Assembly: GCF_000429025.1 (NCBI RefSeq)
Contig: NZ_AUBB01000020.1
Location: 1-64,000 of the forward strand
DNA: 64,000 nucleotides
Reading direction: 5' to 3'
From: Actinospineispora spinosispora DSM 44797
Lineage (GTDB): Bacteria; Actinomycetota; Actinomycetes; Mycobacteriales; Pseudonocardiaceae
The position numbers were made by a program, and so were the translations under genes. Position 1 is the first letter of the stretch; each line of letters starts with the position of its first letter. Positions 28,479-37,411 of this stretch are shown here, one piece after another. The notes beneath the pieces are model-generated. The model was not told the DNA's origin. It made no database searches and saw nothing but the letters and a program-made list of their open reading frames with translations.

Positions 28479-29752
28479 CACGCACCGACCTGATCGGCAA
28501 CCTTGCCGAATTCGACGGGCATGGCGGTCATGGCGTTGAACCAGATGCTCCGGGCCTTCGTGGGAGGAGCGGTCACGTGGACGTCCGGTCGAACGGTCAG
28601 CAACTCTGTCAGAATCGCGCTGAGCTGAATCCTCGCCAACGAGTTCCCCATACAGAAATGTGGCCCCGCCCCGAACGAAAGATGCTTGGCGACATCCGTT
28701 CTCAGGATGTCGAACTTCTGCGAATCGGCGAACACCTCTTCGTCACGATTCGCGGAGGCATACGACAGGTAGACCTTGTCCCCCTTGGCCACGCGGGTCC
28801 CGCGCAGCTCGATGTCCTCCGTGGCCGTGCGCCGGAACTGCATGACCGGCGGCGAGAATCGAAGGGTCTCTTCGATCGCGTTGGGCAGCCTCGCGTGCAG
28901 GTCCTCCATGAGCAGCGATCGCTGCTCCGGGTGCTCGCTGATCAGGCGGATCACATGAGCTGTCGTGTTACGCGTGGTCTCGTGACCCGCGATGGACAGG
29001 GTCAGGCAGAAGAGGTTGATGTCCATGTCGGTGAGCCGTTCGCCATCGATCATCTTGTTGGCGTAGCTCGACAGCATGCTCTTGTCGGGATTCCGACGCT
29101 TCTCTTCCACGAGTGACTGAAAGTAGCCGACCATCGCGGCCATGTTCTCACCGGCGTCGATCGTGGGATCCTCCACGGCAGCGGCCTTGTTTCCCCATTC
29201 GAAGACCATGTTCCAGTCGCTCGGCGGGACACCCATCATTTCGCAGAGCGTCAGCATGGGCAGTTCGGCGGCCACGGTGAAGATGAACTCAGCGTCATCC
29301 ATGTCGCGTACCGAGTTGACGATGCGGGCAGCGTGTTCGGTGATCATCGGTTTCAGAGCGGCGATGTTCTTCGGCGTGAAGCCCGCCGATACGAGCTTGC
29401 GGTAAGCGGCATGATGTTGACCGTCCTTACCCATGAGCCCCATACGCTGCGAGTCGAGGGTCCAGGGATTCCTCGGGTCCTGGTTGAGTTCGACGTCGTA
29501 GATCACCGGTCCGCCGAGCCAGGACGAGAAGCGCGACGAGTCGCGCGACGCCAGACTCACGTCCTCCCACTTCGACAAGACCCAGAATCCACGCTCGAGT
29601 GGGATCGACCCACCGATGTCCTTCGGGGGCGCGGGGTTCCAGAAGATCGGAGCCTCGTTGCGCAGAACGGTGAAGTACTCGTGCGGTGGGTTGCCGACCT
29701 CGAGCAGCTGGTCGGGGTCGCCGAGATTGATGTCGCCGGGCTTGTAGCTCAT
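28478..29752 (-). CDS. Cytochrome P450
   Basis: 424 residues, complete. I-helix AGHETTRNTTAHVIRL, ExxR motif in AIEETLRFSPP, and heme-binding FGAGPHFCMGNSLAR with the ligand at about Cys367. The sequence style resembles actinobacterial CYP125/CYP142/CYP124 enzymes that hydroxylate sterol side chains or terpenoids; this is only a resemblance. Start at ATG 29752 is supported by AGGGAGGA 10 bases upstream; an open frame extends to 29818. It is the first gene of the seven-gene operon and is preceded by the IclR-type site at 29849. Confidence 0.95.
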   Translation of the reverse strand: MSYKPGDINLGDPDQLLEVGNPPHEYFTVLRNEAPIFWNPAPPKDIGGSIPLERGFWVLSKWEDVSLASRDSSRFSSWLGGPVIYDVELNQDPRNPWTLDSQRMGLMGKDGQHHAAYRKLVSAGFTPKNIAALKPMITEHAARIVNSVRDMDDAEFIFTVAAELPMLTLCEMMGVPPSDWNMVFEWGNKAAAVEDPTIDAGENMAAMVGYFQSLVEEKRRNPDKSMLSSYANKMIDGERLTDMDINLFCLTLSIAGHETTRNTTAHVIRLISEHPEQRSLLMEDLHARLPNAIEETLRFSPPVMQFRRTATEDIELRGTRVAKGDKVYLSYASANRDEEVFADSQKFDILRTDVAKHLSFGAGPHFCMGNSLARIQLSAILTELLTVRPDVHVTAPPTKARSIWFNAMTAMPVEFGKVADQVGA

Positions 29753-30155
29753 GTCTTCGGGTTCCTCCCTGAGGAGATGTGCACGGCATCGAGGAGCGGG
29801 GCGGCGAGCGTCGGTCACCGTGCCCTGACTCGGCTATCCGGCGCGGTCTGTGCCATTGAATGAAACACTGTGCCGTTCAATGATGTCGCATATAAGAAAC
29901 GATGGCGCCCAGCTTTGTCAAGAGGAGCGTGAGCCGGCGCCAAGGACGACCGGGTCGCCAGGTCGACCGCGGGGCGGCGCCACCTCACCGACCGGGAGAT
30001 CGGAACCAGAGCGGTCGAATGGCCGCCGAACGCTCCCCCTGCCGATGCGACACAGGCGACGTCGGGACGAGGCATCGGCCCTCGACGGAAGGCACACGGT
30101 CGCACTACCTCAATGAGCAGCGACCGTGACGGCGGACGTCAGAGCGAGTACGAGC
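29753..30155. other. Intergenic region between IclR gene and P450 operon (about 400 bp)
   Basis: It holds the promoter region of the P450 operon, including the conserved 23-bp site at 29849-29871 and the AT-rich stretch CGCATATAAGAAAC near 29888-29901. The remainder (29900-30155) contains no credible gene. Confidence 0.5.
29849..29871 (-). promoter_or_regulatory. Candidate IclR operator ahead of the P450 operon
   Basis: Plus-strand core CATTGAATGAAACACTGT (29854-29871) with TGTGC before it matches, in reverse complement, the site ahead of the dehydratase operon at 31145-31167 (18 of 23 bases). Read in gene direction both are ACA-nn-GTTTCATT-nn-ATG-n-CACA. ATTGAA and TTCAAT inverted arms (29855-29881) also span it. 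It lies about 100 bp upstream of the P450 start. Confidence 0.55.
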
Positions 30156-30977
30156 TCAGGCGTCGGCGACCGACTCGCTCACGGCCTTGGCCGTCTCACG
30201 AACGAGCGCGCCCCATTCCGCCACTCGCTCGGCGGCGAAGCGAATGTCGGGCATCGAGATCGCCACGGCCGCGATCGGCCGGCCGGAGGTGTCGAGAACA
30301 GCCGCGCCGATCGCGCAGACGTGCTCCCGGTTCTCGGAGATGTTGACCGCATACCCGCGCTCGCGGGCCTCGATCACCTGATGGTGAATCTGCTGGGGAT
30401 CGACGATGGTACCGCGCATCAGCGCCTCGAGAGGCCTCGACAGGATCGCCCGAACCTGCTGGTCAGGAAGCGCCGCCATGATCGCCTTACCGCTGGAGGT
30501 GGCGTGGAACGGCGAACTCGCCCCGATGGCGTTGAAGGTGCGCACCGGATGCACCGAGTCCACCCGGTCGATGAGGACGACGCTGATGTCCCGGTCCGGT
30601 ACCGACAGGTGGATCGTTTCGCCGGTGACCTCCGCTAGCGCGGCGATGTGCGGCCGCGCGGCGTCCCGAACCTCCGTGCTGGGCGCGTTGCGCCGGCCAA
30701 GGGCGAGCATCCGCGGACTCAATCTCCAGCGCGTGACGGGGTCGGTCAAGGTCTCCGCCCAGCCTTGTTGCTCCAGGGTTCGCAGCAAGCGCTGCACCGT
30801 CGACTTGGGCAGTTCCAGCTGGCGTGACAGCTCGGCGACGCCCACCGGCTTGGACTGCGCGGACATCGCCTCGAGCACGCGCAAGCCGCGTACGAGGGTC
30901 TGTGTGCCCGCCGAGGAGTTCGAGGTCACCGACGACGAGGAGTCCTCGACCGCAAGTTTCGGGCCACTCGGAGTCAT
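30156..30977 (-). CDS. IclR-family transcriptional regulator
   Basis: About 273 residues. Residues ~20-80 are the winged HTH (VGVAELSRQLELPKSTVQRL). The C-terminal effector domain begins near residue 100 and has ISVVLIDRVDSVHPV and the conserved GYAVNISENREHVCAIGA segment. IclR proteins usually respond to a small organic acid and repress or activate catabolic operons. ATG 30977 has GAGAGGA upstream; an open frame extends to 31058. It lies between the P450 operon and the divergent dehydratase operon, whose upstream regions share a 23-bp motif, so it probably controls both. Confidence 0.92.
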   Translation of the reverse strand: MTPSGPKLAVEDSSSSVTSNSSAGTQTLVRGLRVLEAMSAQSKPVGVAELSRQLELPKSTVQRLLRTLEQQGWAETLTDPVTRWRLSPRMLALGRRNAPSTEVRDAARPHIAALAEVTGETIHLSVPDRDISVVLIDRVDSVHPVRTFNAIGASSPFHATSSGKAIMAALPDQQVRAILSRPLEALMRGTIVDPQQIHHQVIEARERGYAVNISENREHVCAIGAAVLDTSGRPIAAVAISMPDIRFAAERVAEWGALVRETAKAVSESVADA

Positions 30978-31144
30978 GGCGTCCTCTCGTAGTCGATCGG
31001 CCAGCGCCCATGGTCGCACGCCGGTCCACTGACCGGCACAGCTAGCGGCAACTGTCATCCCGAACCACGAACAGGCGCCTCACCCAAGGTCGTACTTGAC
31101 GACTGACCACCCACGTGCCAATACTGCTTGTGCCAGTCAGAGAT

Positions 31145-31167
31145 ACACCGTTTCATTGGATGACACA
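31145..31167 (+). promoter_or_regulatory. Candidate IclR operator ahead of the dehydratase operon
   Basis: ACACCGTTTCATTGGATGAC followed by ACA; 18 of 23 bases match the P450-operon site in the same orientation relative to transcription. It ends 12 bp before the start codon, overlapping the likely transcript start, a position typical of repression. TTGACG at 31096-31101 could be part of the promoter. Confidence 0.55.
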
Positions 31168-31179
31168 CAAGGAGGTCGG

Positions 31180-32145
31180 ATGACGACGCCGGATCCGGCA
31201 CAGTGGCCCTTGATCCCGCGCGGCACGGCATTCGAGGACCACGTTGTGGGTCGAGTGTTCGACCACCATTGGGGCCGAACCGTCCACGCCGGCGACAACA
31301 TCGCCTTCAGCACCCAGACACTGGCGTTCAACCCGGTCCACTTCAACCGGGTCGCCGCCCGCGCCGAGGGACACCCTGACGAGCTCGTCAACCCGATGCT
31401 GGTCTTCGCCATCGTGTTCGGGCTCAGCGTCGAGGACCTCAGTGAGGCCGGCGGTCCATTCCTCGGCGCGCGCCAGGTCGGCTATCTGCGCGACGTCTAT
31501 CCCGGGGAGACTCTCTACGCCTCCAGCACCGTCGTCGAGGCTCGCCTGTCGGACTCGCGTCCCGATACCGGCATCGTCACCTGGCACACGGTCGGACGGG
31601 ACGAGAACCGCGAACCGGTCATCGAGTTCCACCGGACGAACCTGGTGCGTTGCCGCTCCGTCGACGGGCCGACCATCGATGCGCCCGACGGATTCGCCGA
31701 GGATTTCCAGCCCGGTGCCCGCTTCCGTCACGCCCGCACGCGCACTGTCACCGACCTCGATCTCAACGGACTGACCCTGCTGGTGATGAACAGCGCTTCG
31801 GGCCACTTCAGCGACCAGGCGATGGCTGCGACACCCTTCGGGCAACGCATCAACTTCGGCGGCTTGACCCTCGCCCTGACCATCGGACTCGCCACCCAGG
31901 ACACCACGGGCCAGGCCGTGCGCGAGCTGAGCATGGACGACATCAGATTCGCGGTGCCGGTCCGCCATGGGGACACGATCGGTGCCGCCACCGAGGTGGT
32001 GTCCAACGAACCGCTCTCCGACGACGACGCCGCGGTGACGTTTCGGCATCTCGGTGTGAACCAACGCGGCGAACGCGTGTGTGAGGCGCTCCGGACCGTG
32101 CAGGTCCGCCGTCGCCGCCCCGCTCCCCCTGTCTCTACCCGCTGA
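31180..32145 (+). CDS. Tandem MaoC-type hydratase, mesaconyl-CoA hydratase-like
   Basis: 321 residues with two hot-dog halves (residues ~30-150 and ~180-310). The first has LAFNPVHFNRVAARAEGH in the place of the hydratase-2 motif, and the second has MNSASGHFSDQAMAATPFG. The length and linkage to a CitE-type lyase resemble mesaconyl-CoA hydratase (beta-methylmalyl-CoA dehydratase). ATG 31180 follows AAGGAGGT closely. It is first in a four-gene rightward operon. Exact substrate is inferred from the neighbour, not from residues. Confidence 0.8.
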   Translation: MTTPDPAQWPLIPRGTAFEDHVVGRVFDHHWGRTVHAGDNIAFSTQTLAFNPVHFNRVAARAEGHPDELVNPMLVFAIVFGLSVEDLSEAGGPFLGARQVGYLRDVYPGETLYASSTVVEARLSDSRPDTGIVTWHTVGRDENREPVIEFHRTNLVRCRSVDGPTIDAPDGFAEDFQPGARFRHARTRTVTDLDLNGLTLLVMNSASGHFSDQAMAATPFGQRINFGGLTLALTIGLATQDTTGQAVRELSMDDIRFAVPVRHGDTIGAATEVVSNEPLSDDDAAVTFRHLGVNQRGERVCEALRTVQVRRRRPAPPVSTR

Positions 32146-32167
32146 TCCCAGGAAAGTGAGTCCCGAC

Positions 32168-33127
32168 GTGACCGTCCAGCCTCGCCCCACTCGTCCCCGT
32201 CGCTCCTGTCTGGCCGTTCCCGGCAGCAGCGAGAAGATGCTGAAGAAGGCCCAGGGCCTGGCCGCCGACCAGGTGTTCTTCGACCTCGAGGACGCCGTTG
32301 CTCCCGGCGCGAAGCCCTCGGCTCGCGCAACGGTCGTGGCGGCGCTCCGCGAGGGCGACTGGTCGGGCAAGACCAGGGTCGTGCGGATCAACGACGCCGA
32401 CACCGAATGGGCCCACGAGGACGTCCTCCAGGTGGTCCGAGGGGCCGGCTCGCAACTGGACTGCATCATGCTGCCCAAGGTCGAACGGGTGGCTCACATC
32501 CACTGGCTGGACATCCTGCTGACCCAGCTGGAACGAGAACTGCACCTGCCCGAGGGCGGAATCGGCATCGAGGCGCAGATCGAGGGCCCCGCCGGACTCA
32601 GCGAGATCGAGGCCATCGCCACCGCGACCGCGCGGACCGAAACCCTCATCTTCGGCCCCGGCGACTTCATGGCCGCGATGAAGATGCCCGCGCTCACCAT
32701 CGGCGCCCCTGGGGCCACGGGGTACGACCCCTTCGACACCGTCCTGATGACCATCGCGATGACCGCCCGCAAACACGGTCTGCAGGCCATCGACGGGCCC
32801 TACGCGTTGATTCGGGACCTCGAGGGCTATCGCGCCTCCGCCGAGCGGGCCGCCGCCTACGGCTACGACGGCAAGTGGGTTCTGCACCCCGGCCAGCTTG
32901 CACTCGCCAACGAGGTCTTCGGCCCGAGCCAGGAGGACTACGACAAGGCTGAGCTGATCATCGAGGCCTACGCGCACGCCACGTCCTCGGACGGCGGCGG
33001 GCTCGGTGCGGTGATGCTCGGCGACGAGATGATCGATGAAGCGAGCCGCAAGCTGGCGCTCGTCACCGCGGAACGTGGCCGGCTGCTCAACATGGCCCGC
33101 ACCACCAGCTTCGACCCGAGCAACTGA
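32168..33127 (+). CDS. CitE-like CoA-ester lyase (malyl/beta-methylmalyl-CoA lyase type)
   Basis: About 319 residues. TIM-barrel aldolase-type lyase: N-terminus SCLAVPGSSEKMLKKA, acidic loop FFDLEDAVAPGAKPSAR, Mg ligands Glu in GIEAQIEGPAGLSEIE and Asp in IFGPGDFMAAMKM, and the C-terminal WVLHPGQLALANEVF. Enzymes of this family split malyl-CoA or methylmalyl-CoA to glyoxylate and acetyl- or propionyl-CoA. Placed right after a mesaconyl-CoA-hydratase-like gene (22 bp gap), the two could turn an unsaturated C5 CoA ester into glyoxylate and propionyl-CoA. GTG 32168 is preferred. Confidence 0.88.
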   Translation: MTVQPRPTRPRRSCLAVPGSSEKMLKKAQGLAADQVFFDLEDAVAPGAKPSARATVVAALREGDWSGKTRVVRINDADTEWAHEDVLQVVRGAGSQLDCIMLPKVERVAHIHWLDILLTQLERELHLPEGGIGIEAQIEGPAGLSEIEAIATATARTETLIFGPGDFMAAMKMPALTIGAPGATGYDPFDTVLMTIAMTARKHGLQAIDGPYALIRDLEGYRASAERAAAYGYDGKWVLHPGQLALANEVFGPSQEDYDKAELIIEAYAHATSSDGGGLGAVMLGDEMIDEASRKLALVTAERGRLLNMARTTSFDPSN

Positions 33128-33132
33128 ACGCG

Positions 33133-34281
33133 GTGCACCGCGACCTCTACAACACCGACCACCGGGCGTTCCGGGACACGGTCCGCGAGTTCGTCGCCCG
33201 CGAGGTGACACCCCACCGCGAGCGTTGGGACTCCGCCGGTCTGATCGATCGCACGGTCTGGGCAGCGGCGGGGACGCAGGGGCTGCTCGGCCTCGCGGCG
33301 CCGCAACAGTACGGCGGGGGCGGCAGCGACGACTTCCGGTACCGGATGGTCGTCATCGAGGAGCTACTCGCGGCGGACGCCGCATCGCTCAATGCCGGGC
33401 TCTCGGTCCAGGACGACCTGGTGTTGCCCTATGTGGTCGACCTGGGCCACGCCGCGCAGCGGCAGCGGTGGCTTCCGCCCTTGTGCGCGGGCGAGGCGAT
33501 AGGCGCCCTGGCTCTGACCGAACCGGGCGCCGGAAGCGACCTGCTCGGCATCCGGACACAGGCGAAACCTCGCGCGGGCGGATGGGTCCTGAACGGACAG
33601 AAGACCTTCATCACCAACGGCGTCCTCGCCGACGTCGTGGTCGTCTTCGCACGCACGGACCCTGCCGCCGGGTCCAGAGGCTTCACCCTGTTCCTCGTCG
33701 ATGCCACGGCTGACGGTTTCCGGCGCGGCCGCAAGCTGAACAAGATCGGTTTGCGGGGGAACGACACCGCTGAGCTGTTCTTCGATGACCTCGAGCTGTC
33801 CGAGGGTGACGTCCTGGGCACGGTCGGATCAGGTTTCGGCCACCTCATGGAACGGCTCCCCAGAGAGCGACTCTCGATCGCGGCGACCTCGCTGGCCTCG
33901 GCCCAGGTCGTGTTCGACCAGACGCTCGACTACGTGGCCCAACGGAAAGCCTTCGGGAAACGAGTCGACAGTTTCCAGAACTCCCGGTTCGTACTCGCCG
34001 AGATGGCGACCGAGCTCGACATCGCCTGGACCTACCTCGATCGCTCGATCCGCCTGCTCAGTGACCACCTGCTGAGCCCGATCGATGCGGCCAAGAGCAA
34101 ATGGTGGATGTCTGACCTGCAGCAACGCGTTGTCGACCGCTGCCTGCAACTGTACGGAGGGTACGGCTACATGCTCGAGTACCCGGTGGCCCGGGCGTAC
34201 GCCGACGCACGGATACAGCGAATCTTCGGCGGAACCAACGAAATCATGAAAGAGATCATCGGCCGGGACCTGGTCCGGTGA
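33133..34281 (+). CDS. Acyl-CoA dehydrogenase
   Basis: 382 residues with a GTG start 5 bp after the lyase stop. Signature ALALTEPGAGSDLLGIRTQ, FAD/substrate region WVLNGQKTFITNGV, and C-terminal YGGYGYMLEYPVARAYADAR with the catalytic Glu in FGGTNEIMKEIIGRDL. It supplies the double bond for the hydratase encoded two genes upstream, which would complete a beta-oxidation-like sequence. It is unlike the larger methylsuccinyl-CoA dehydrogenase (about 550 residues) of the ethylmalonyl-CoA pathway. Confidence 0.93.
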   Translation: MHRDLYNTDHRAFRDTVREFVAREVTPHRERWDSAGLIDRTVWAAAGTQGLLGLAAPQQYGGGGSDDFRYRMVVIEELLAADAASLNAGLSVQDDLVLPYVVDLGHAAQRQRWLPPLCAGEAIGALALTEPGAGSDLLGIRTQAKPRAGGWVLNGQKTFITNGVLADVVVVFARTDPAAGSRGFTLFLVDATADGFRRGRKLNKIGLRGNDTAELFFDDLELSEGDVLGTVGSGFGHLMERLPRERLSIAATSLASAQVVFDQTLDYVAQRKAFGKRVDSFQNSRFVLAEMATELDIAWTYLDRSIRLLSDHLLSPIDAAKSKWWMSDLQQRVVDRCLQLYGGYGYMLEYPVARAYADARIQRIFGGTNEIMKEIIGRDLVR

Positions 34282-34342
34282 CGTGGCTACCCCTCGGTCG
34301 CCCCGAGACCCGGCCCGCGCCCGTGCATACCAAGGAGCAGAC

Positions 34343-35767
34343 ATGACCGCGACGTTCGACCACTGGATCCAAGGCCGCGGCACACCCGCGGGTACCGGAA
34401 GGCGGTTCACCACTCACAGTCCCCACGACGGCCGGGAGGCGACGACGATCGCGCTCGGCAACGCAGCCGACGTCGATCTCGCTGTGAACGCGGCCACGGC
34501 CGCCGCGTCGGTGTGGCGGCGGCGGAAACCGATCGAGCGGGGCCGATTGTTGCTGCGGCTCGCGGCAAGCATCCTCGAACACTCCGGGGAGCTCGCCGAG
34601 CTCGAGAGTGCGGAGACAGGTAAACGGATCGGTCAAGCCGTCGGCGAGATCGCCGGAGCCGCCGCCTACTTCGAGTTCTATGGTGGCCTCGTCAACGCGG
34701 TGCACGGCGAGACCATCGACCTGGGGCCGGACCATCACTGTTTCACTCGCCGGGAACCCTTCGGTGTGGTCGGCATCATCACGCCCTGGAACGCCCCGCT
34801 CAACCAGGCCGCCCGTGCGGGTGCGCCCGCCCTCGCCGCCGGCAACGTCGTGGTGATCAAACCGTCGGAGTTCACCTCGGCCACCACAGTGGTACTGGCA
34901 CGGCTTGCCACCGAGGTCGGATTCCCGGACGGCGTCCTCAACGTCGTCACCGGCGAGGGCGCCGAAGCAGGGTCGGCCCTCGTCGAGCACCCCGGCGTAC
35001 GCAAGATCGCCTTCACCGGCTCGGTGCGGGCCGGCCAGCAGATCGGCCGCATCGCCGCGGACAGGATCATTCCGCTCACCCTGGAGCTGGGCGGAAAGTC
35101 GGCGAACATCGTGTTCCCCGACGCCGACCTCGAGCGCGCCGCGACAGGGTCCCTCGCCGCCTTCACCCTGAACTGCGGGCAGGTGTGTTCCGCCGGCACC
35201 CGGCTGCTCGTGCACCGCACGATCCATGACGAGTTCGTGCAACGGCTCATCACCGCCAGCAAAGCGCTCACCGTCGGTGACAACCTCGGACCCGTCACCA
35301 CCGCCGCCCAGTACGACAAGGTGCTGGAGTACTTCGACATCGCGCGCACGGACGGAGCCCACCCCGTCCTCGGTGGTAGCCCGCTGCCCGACTCGGAACG
35401 CGCCGGGGGCTGGTTCGTGCCCCCGACGATCTACACCGAGGTGGACAACTCGATGCGCATCGCCCGCGAAGAGGTGTTCGGACCGGTGCTGTCGGTCATC
35501 GCCTTCGACGATGAGGACGAGGCCGTCCGACTCGCCAACGACAGCGTCTACGGACTGGCCTCGGGAGTCTGGACGACTGACATCAGCCGCGCGCTACGAG
35601 TCGCCGACGCGCTGGAGGCGGGTCAGGTCTATGTCAATACCTGGGTCGCCGGTGCCGTCGAGACACCGTTCGGAGGCTACAAACAGAGCGGATACGGCCG
35701 GGAGAAAGGCCTCGAGGCACTACACCACTACACGCAGGTGAAATGTGTGACGGTAGCCCTGTACTAG
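34343..35767 (+). CDS. NAD(P)-dependent aldehyde dehydrogenase
   Basis: 474 residues; AAGGAG lies 5 bases before ATG 34343. Motifs: ITPWNAPLNQAARAGAPALA, the general-base Glu in LTLELGGKSANIVFPDADL, the Cys nucleophile in TLNCGQVCSAGTRLLVH, and the C-terminal ETPFGGYKQSGYGREKGL. It is the last gene of the hydratase-lyase-dehydrogenase operon and most likely oxidises an aldehyde intermediate, possibly from the BVMO/hydrolase steps, to the acid for CoA transfer. Confidence 0.93.
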   Translation: MTATFDHWIQGRGTPAGTGRRFTTHSPHDGREATTIALGNAADVDLAVNAATAAASVWRRRKPIERGRLLLRLAASILEHSGELAELESAETGKRIGQAVGEIAGAAAYFEFYGGLVNAVHGETIDLGPDHHCFTRREPFGVVGIITPWNAPLNQAARAGAPALAAGNVVVIKPSEFTSATTVVLARLATEVGFPDGVLNVVTGEGAEAGSALVEHPGVRKIAFTGSVRAGQQIGRIAADRIIPLTLELGGKSANIVFPDADLERAATGSLAAFTLNCGQVCSAGTRLLVHRTIHDEFVQRLITASKALTVGDNLGPVTTAAQYDKVLEYFDIARTDGAHPVLGGSPLPDSERAGGWFVPPTIYTEVDNSMRIAREEVFGPVLSVIAFDDEDEAVRLANDSVYGLASGVWTTDISRALRVADALEAGQVYVNTWVAGAVETPFGGYKQSGYGREKGLEALHHYTQVKCVTVALY

Positions 35768-35792
35768 CAGTCGTACAGCAGTGCGAGTGGAT

Positions 35793-35810
35793 CGGTTCCC
35801 GAGGGAACCC
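35793..35810. terminator. Short hairpin between convergent ALDH and BVMO genes
   Basis: CGGTTCCC and GGGAACCCG surround a GA centre; it lies in the 62-bp gap between two convergent stops. A small stem, but well placed to end both transcripts. Confidence 0.4.
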
Positions 35811-35829
35811 GGCGATGTCGGCGCGGTCG

Positions 35830-37356
35830 TCAGCGGCTTCGCAGATGGTAGTCGGACAGCCGTGCCCGACGAGTGAGCCGCCAGAACGCGATCGTGGTGT
35901 CGGGCCACAGAACGGTATTTCGTCCGGACCGAGGATCCTGGTACCAGCTTCGGCAGCCACCCGACTGCCAGACCGTGTCGACCATGCGCCCGGCCAGCCA
36001 GTCGTTGAAGTCCCGCTGGACCTCGGGTCGTACCTCGACCGAGTCAGCGCCGCGGCGGCGAAGCCTGCGCAGGATGTCCACGACGTAGCGGGCCTGTGCC
36101 TCGATCATGAAGATCTGTGAGTTGTGACCGAGGCCGGTGTTCGGACCGATCATCAGGAACATGTTCGGGAACCCGGCCACGCTGGTGCCCAGATATGCCT
36201 GGTTGCCCTCCGCCCAGGCCTCGGCGAGAGTCAGCCCGTCACGACCGGTGATGTCCATCCGGATGGTGTTCTGGGCATCGAAGCCGGTGCCGTAGACGAC
36301 GACGTCGGCTTCGACCTCGACGCCGTCGTCGCCGACCACGGCGCCGGGCCGGGCCTCGGCAACACCGCCAGGACGAACGTCGACGTGGGGTCGGGACAGG
36401 GCGGGGTACCAGTCGCTGGAGATCAGCAGCCGCTTGCAGCCGATCGCGTAGTTGGGGGTGACGGTCGCGCGTAGCCGGGGATCGGACACCTGTCTCTCGA
36501 TCAGCGTGCGTGCCAGCGCACCCGTCTGCGCCATGGCCCCGGGATCGCTGACGAAGCCGGCGGCACGGTTCTCGTGGATCCAGAACAGCCGCTCGCGGAC
36601 CCACCAGCGATAGGGCGGCACCCAGCGCGCCAGGCGGCGATGACGGCTGTCGAAGGGCCGGTCGGCCTTCGGGACGATCCAGGGCGGGGTGCGCTGGAAT
36701 ACGGTGAGCGCACTGACCTGGTCGACGATCGCCGGGACGAACTGGATCGCGCTTGCCCCGGTGCCGACGACCGCGACTCGCTTGCCGGTGAGGTCGACGT
36801 CGTGCCGCCAGTCCGCCGAATGGAAGACCGGACCGTCGAACGTGTCGATGCCGGGCACGTCGGGGTACGCCGGGTGATGCAGCGGTCCCACGGCGGAGAT
36901 CAGGAACCGGGCACGGTAGCGGTCTCCGTGAGAGCTCGTCACCTCCCACCGGGAGTCGGCTTCGGTCCATCGGGCGTGGCTCACCCGTTGCCCGAACCGG
37001 ATGTGGTCGATCAGGCCGCGACGGCGGGCGACGTCGCGCAGGTAGTCCAGGATCTCTGGCTGGCCGGCGAACAGCCTGCTCCAGTCGGATTTCTGGTCGA
37101 ACGAGTAGGAGTACAGCGGCGATGGGATGTCGCACCCGCACCCGGGGTAGGTGTTGTCCCTCCACGTCCCGCCCAGGTCGTCGGCCGCTTCGAGGATTCG
37201 GAACGAGCGGATCCCCGCCTTGTCGAGCAGCGCCGCCACACCGAGGCCACTGAAGCCTGCCCCGACGATCACGACGTCGACATCGTCGACGTCGGGTGCC
37301 ACGGCTGTCTCGGACGCTTCGGCGTGGCCAGAGAGTGGGTCGGTCACGAAGGTCAT
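35830..37356 (-). CDS. Baeyer-Villiger-type flavin monooxygenase
   Basis: 508 residues. First Rossmann motif VVIVGAGFSGLGVAALLD, second Rossmann motif VAVVGTGASAIQF, and between them the type I BVMO fingerprint FDGPVFHSADWR at residues 173-184. This converts a ketone to an ester or lactone with NADPH and O2. Start ATG 37356 has GAGGAA 5 bases upstream. It follows the SDR gene by 55 bp in the same direction: SDR to make the ketone, then this enzyme to insert oxygen is a common pair. Confidence 0.93.
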   Translation of the reverse strand: MTFVTDPLSGHAEASETAVAPDVDDVDVVIVGAGFSGLGVAALLDKAGIRSFRILEAADDLGGTWRDNTYPGCGCDIPSPLYSYSFDQKSDWSRLFAGQPEILDYLRDVARRRGLIDHIRFGQRVSHARWTEADSRWEVTSSHGDRYRARFLISAVGPLHHPAYPDVPGIDTFDGPVFHSADWRHDVDLTGKRVAVVGTGASAIQFVPAIVDQVSALTVFQRTPPWIVPKADRPFDSRHRRLARWVPPYRWWVRERLFWIHENRAAGFVSDPGAMAQTGALARTLIERQVSDPRLRATVTPNYAIGCKRLLISSDWYPALSRPHVDVRPGGVAEARPGAVVGDDGVEVEADVVVYGTGFDAQNTIRMDITGRDGLTLAEAWAEGNQAYLGTSVAGFPNMFLMIGPNTGLGHNSQIFMIEAQARYVVDILRRLRRRGADSVEVRPEVQRDFNDWLAGRMVDTVWQSGGCRSWYQDPRSGRNTVLWPDTTIAFWRLTRRARLSDYHLRSR

Positions 37357-37411
37357 CGCGGTTCCTCGGTAGCGGTGTCGGCCGTCGGCGGAGAGCTGAG
37401 CAGACGCGACA

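Noticed and set aside
31096..31180. Upstream extension of the hydratase frame to 31096
   Set aside because: It would place the IclR-type site inside the coding region, and AAGGAGGT supports ATG 31180.
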